Assembly: GCA_965237405.1 (NCBI GenBank)
Contig: OZ250139.1
Coordinates: forward strand, 3,658,001 to 3,722,000
Direction: 5' to 3'
Length of the DNA: 64,000 bases
Origin: CAUZIB01 sp963663925
Lineage (GTDB): Bacteria > Acidobacteriota > Vicinamibacteria > Vicinamibacterales > UBA8438
Every line of letters starts with the position of its first letter. Within the stretch, counting starts at the first letter, position 1. A model generated the notes under the pieces. That model did not search any database. It was not told where the DNA came from and worked only from the letters and a program-made list of their open reading frames with translations. Shown here piece by piece: positions 62,404 to 64,000 of this stretch. The position numbers and the translations under genes are program-made.

Positions 62404-62998
62404 CGATCTCGAATTCCGAATTCGGTCGCTAAATCGAGGCCTGGGACACCATTGCGTGGCGCCTGAGTTCTGACCTACGCTGTCTCGCGCATGAAGGATC
62501 TCCTGCTCCCCCTGCTTCATCTGGCCGTCACAGCCGCGAAGCTCTGCAGACCCGGCGGCGTGCGAGCCGTCATCGCTGAGAATCTCCTGCTCAAGCAGCA
62601 GCTGATCGTGCTGCGCCGTTCGCGCCAGCGTGCGCCGAACCTCAGAGTGGGCGATCGGCTCCTATGCGGATTCGGGGCGCTTTTTCTGAGTCCGGGACGG
62701 ATTCGCAAGGTCGCCATCGGACTGCGCCCGTCCACGTTGCTGACCTTCCATCAGGCGCTGGTGCGCGGCAAGTGCCGCCGATTGTTTTCCTCAAGCGCGC
62801 GACCGAAGAAGCCGGGCCCCAAGGGGCCGAGCGAGTCGCTCATCCGCGCCATCGTCGAGCTCAAATCGCGCAATCCTCGATTCGGGTGCCCGCGGATTGC
62901 GCGCATCATCTCGCAGACGTTCGGGGTCGACATCGACAAGAACGTCGTGCACCGCGTGCTGGCGAAACGCTATCGTCCAGCCCCGGGCGGACACGACA
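62404..62998 (+). pseudogene. DDE-integrase element, copy 2, truncated
   Basis: Same left end (CTCGAATTCCGAATTCGG) and same first 168 codons from ATG 62491 as the complete copy at 34360, with a few differences (VRGKCRRL against MRGKYRRL). It stops after HRVLAKRYRPAPGG, so the whole catalytic core is missing. Confidence 0.88.
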
Positions 62999-63230
62999 AC
63001 CGGCAGCGGCTTGATCGCGGCGCTCGACGCCGACAGCGCCCGCGTCACGGTCGACGACACAATCGCGTTCTACGATACGGCCACGGCACGGAGCGCGACC
63101 GTCGTGGTGCCCCCAAACAAAACGGCACGTCTGTCTCGACGGAGACCACGGTCGAGCGCGCGGGATCGCACGATCAAGAAGATGACGCAGATCGGCCGCT
63201 GTCGGTGGAAGCAAGGTCTTGCTCAACGAA
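62999..63230 (+). pseudogene. IS5-like transposase internal fragment
   Basis: TTGSGLIAALDADSARVTVD, then DTIAFYDTATARSATVVVPP, NKTARLSRRRPRSSARDRTI and RCRWKQG correspond to the middle of the IS5-type proteins. Fused directly to the truncated DDE-integrase copy. From 63231 to 63450 nothing recognisable was found. Confidence 0.75.
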
Positions 63231-63450
63231 GTATTCCCGCACTGCTCATCGTCCGAGCAAGCCGCTCCAGAAGCCCCGCGAGTTCCGCGATGAATCAGCC
63301 CACGGCCCATTGCGGGTCGAACGACTGGGTGATCCTTTCGCATTTCTCAACTTAGGGGTGACGGGGACGCGACTGTACCAACGAGGGACAAGACAGATGG
63401 TCGGTGTCGACTCTCGACGCAGGACACGTCGCAGCGCGTAGAGTCTCTCT

Positions 63451-64000
63451 ATGCACATGACGGCCAGCTGGTTCGAAGAGTTGATGGGTTTTCCCGAGGG
63501 TTCCTACCAGGAAACGAAACAGAACCTCGAGGTCGTCGGCGAAACGCTTCGTTCCAGAGTTAACGGTCGTACGTATGCCATAGGAGAACTGGAGACACCG
63601 TCATTGGGAGAGTTACGTCACCACGCCGCAAGCATGGTTCGCCAACTCCCCGGGAGGCTTCGCGTGTCGACCGTCGTCGGTGACGTGGGCCGTCTGCATC
63701 GTGAATCAGCCACGAAGAACGCCCTGTTCCAGGTCGCGTCGCAGTTCAACCTGCTTGAAATGGTCGGACCCGACGTCACGCCGGAAGATGGGGTGACCTG
63801 CTACGTGTATGACCGCACCCAGGGTCCCACGTGTGCGCTTGCTGCGGGGCCTGCCACCATCTACCGGAACTACTGCGCACCGGTTGATGGCCACGCCGGT
63901 CAGACGCGAGACCGACAGCTTGACTGTTTGCGCGATCTCGGCACCGCGCTCGGGAACCGGAGCGGCAAGCTGTGGACGATGCGCAACGGGTACGCGCTCT
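63451..64000 (+). CDS. Conserved hypothetical protein (3' end outside window)
   Basis: 183 codons open to the window edge from ATG 63451 (a second ATG two codons on is equally good). ASWFEELMGFPEGSYQETKQ, LRSRVNGRTYAIGELETPSL, GDVGRLHRESATKNALFQVA then SQFNLLEMVGPDVTPEDGVTCYVYDRTQGPTCALAAGPATIYRNYCAPV and KLWTMRNGYAL. These blocks recur in a widely spread cytoplasmic family of unknown function. No signal peptide. Undamaged, so probably the first gene beyond the IS-rich zone. Confidence 0.72.
   Translation, partial: MHMTASWFEELMGFPEGSYQETKQNLEVVGETLRSRVNGRTYAIGELETPSLGELRHHAASMVRQLPGRLRVSTVVGDVGRLHRESATKNALFQVASQFNLLEMVGPDVTPEDGVTCYVYDRTQGPTCALAAGPATIYRNYCAPVDGHAGQTRDRQLDCLRDLGTALGNRSGKLWTMRNGYAL

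Overview
The window comes from a Gram-negative (diderm), aerobic, GC-rich bacterium. An outer-membrane TonB-dependent receptor with an N-terminal carboxypeptidase-regulatory domain, several outer-membrane beta-barrel proteins, a WD40/TolB-like protein, a twin PspC protein and an aa3-type oxidase operon together fit Acidobacteriota (Vicinamibacteria-like) best. That placement is inferred from gene content, not proven.

Bases 1-27,080 look like ordinary chromosome with few repeats. They hold a UPF0182 membrane protein (cut by the window edge), a Tat-exported GH99-like glycosidase, an outer-membrane barrel, a peroxiredoxin, a zinc-ribbon protein, and a two-domain thioredoxin-fold oxidoreductase whose second redox motif is encoded with an in-frame TGA followed by a SECIS-like hairpin (a probable selenoprotein). 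Next come a copper-type P-ATPase, a YvlD-like membrane protein, a frameshifted GlcD-type FAD oxidase, a DsbA-like exported oxidoreductase, the cox operon (coxA-coxC-coxD-two small membrane proteins-coxB), a sodium:solute symporter with a tiny upstream membrane ORF, a complete SUF iron-sulfur operon (sufBCDSU-sufT) behind an IscR-type operator, homoserine kinase, a secreted protein of unknown function, a twin PspC protein, a decayed TolB/WD40 gene and the remnant of a WYL regulator.

From 27,083 to about 63,450 the DNA is a graveyard of insertion sequences. There are two same-length IS1182-like copies with CTAG target duplications, at least ten whole or broken IS5/IS903-like copies, an IS3, two IS1-like, an IS6, two IS110, an IS256 remnant, two copies of a DDE-integrase element, a truncated group II intron, and fragments of istB, a Y-family DNA polymerase, HsdR and a tyrosine recombinase. 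Many copies are nested or cut one another. Cargo that still looks intact sits between them: a TonB-dependent receptor, a DUF6988-like protein, GltS, an NSS-family sodium symporter with its MetS-like small subunit, barrel proteins, HigBA and AbrB/RelE toxin-antitoxin modules, and a DUF433 antitoxin whose toxin partner is truncated.

The most interesting item is the probable selenoprotein at 3440-4102, which a standard gene caller would end at residue 143. No selA, selB, selC or selD was seen in the window, so the Sec machinery must lie elsewhere if the reading is right. Other notable items are the IscR-like site before sufB, two very small transporter-associated membrane ORFs (14816-14902 and 45370-45474), the empty/filled site pair that proves the IS1182 target, and the hidden ribozyme fragment at 38,822-39,326. 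No CRISPR array, rRNA or tRNA was recognised.
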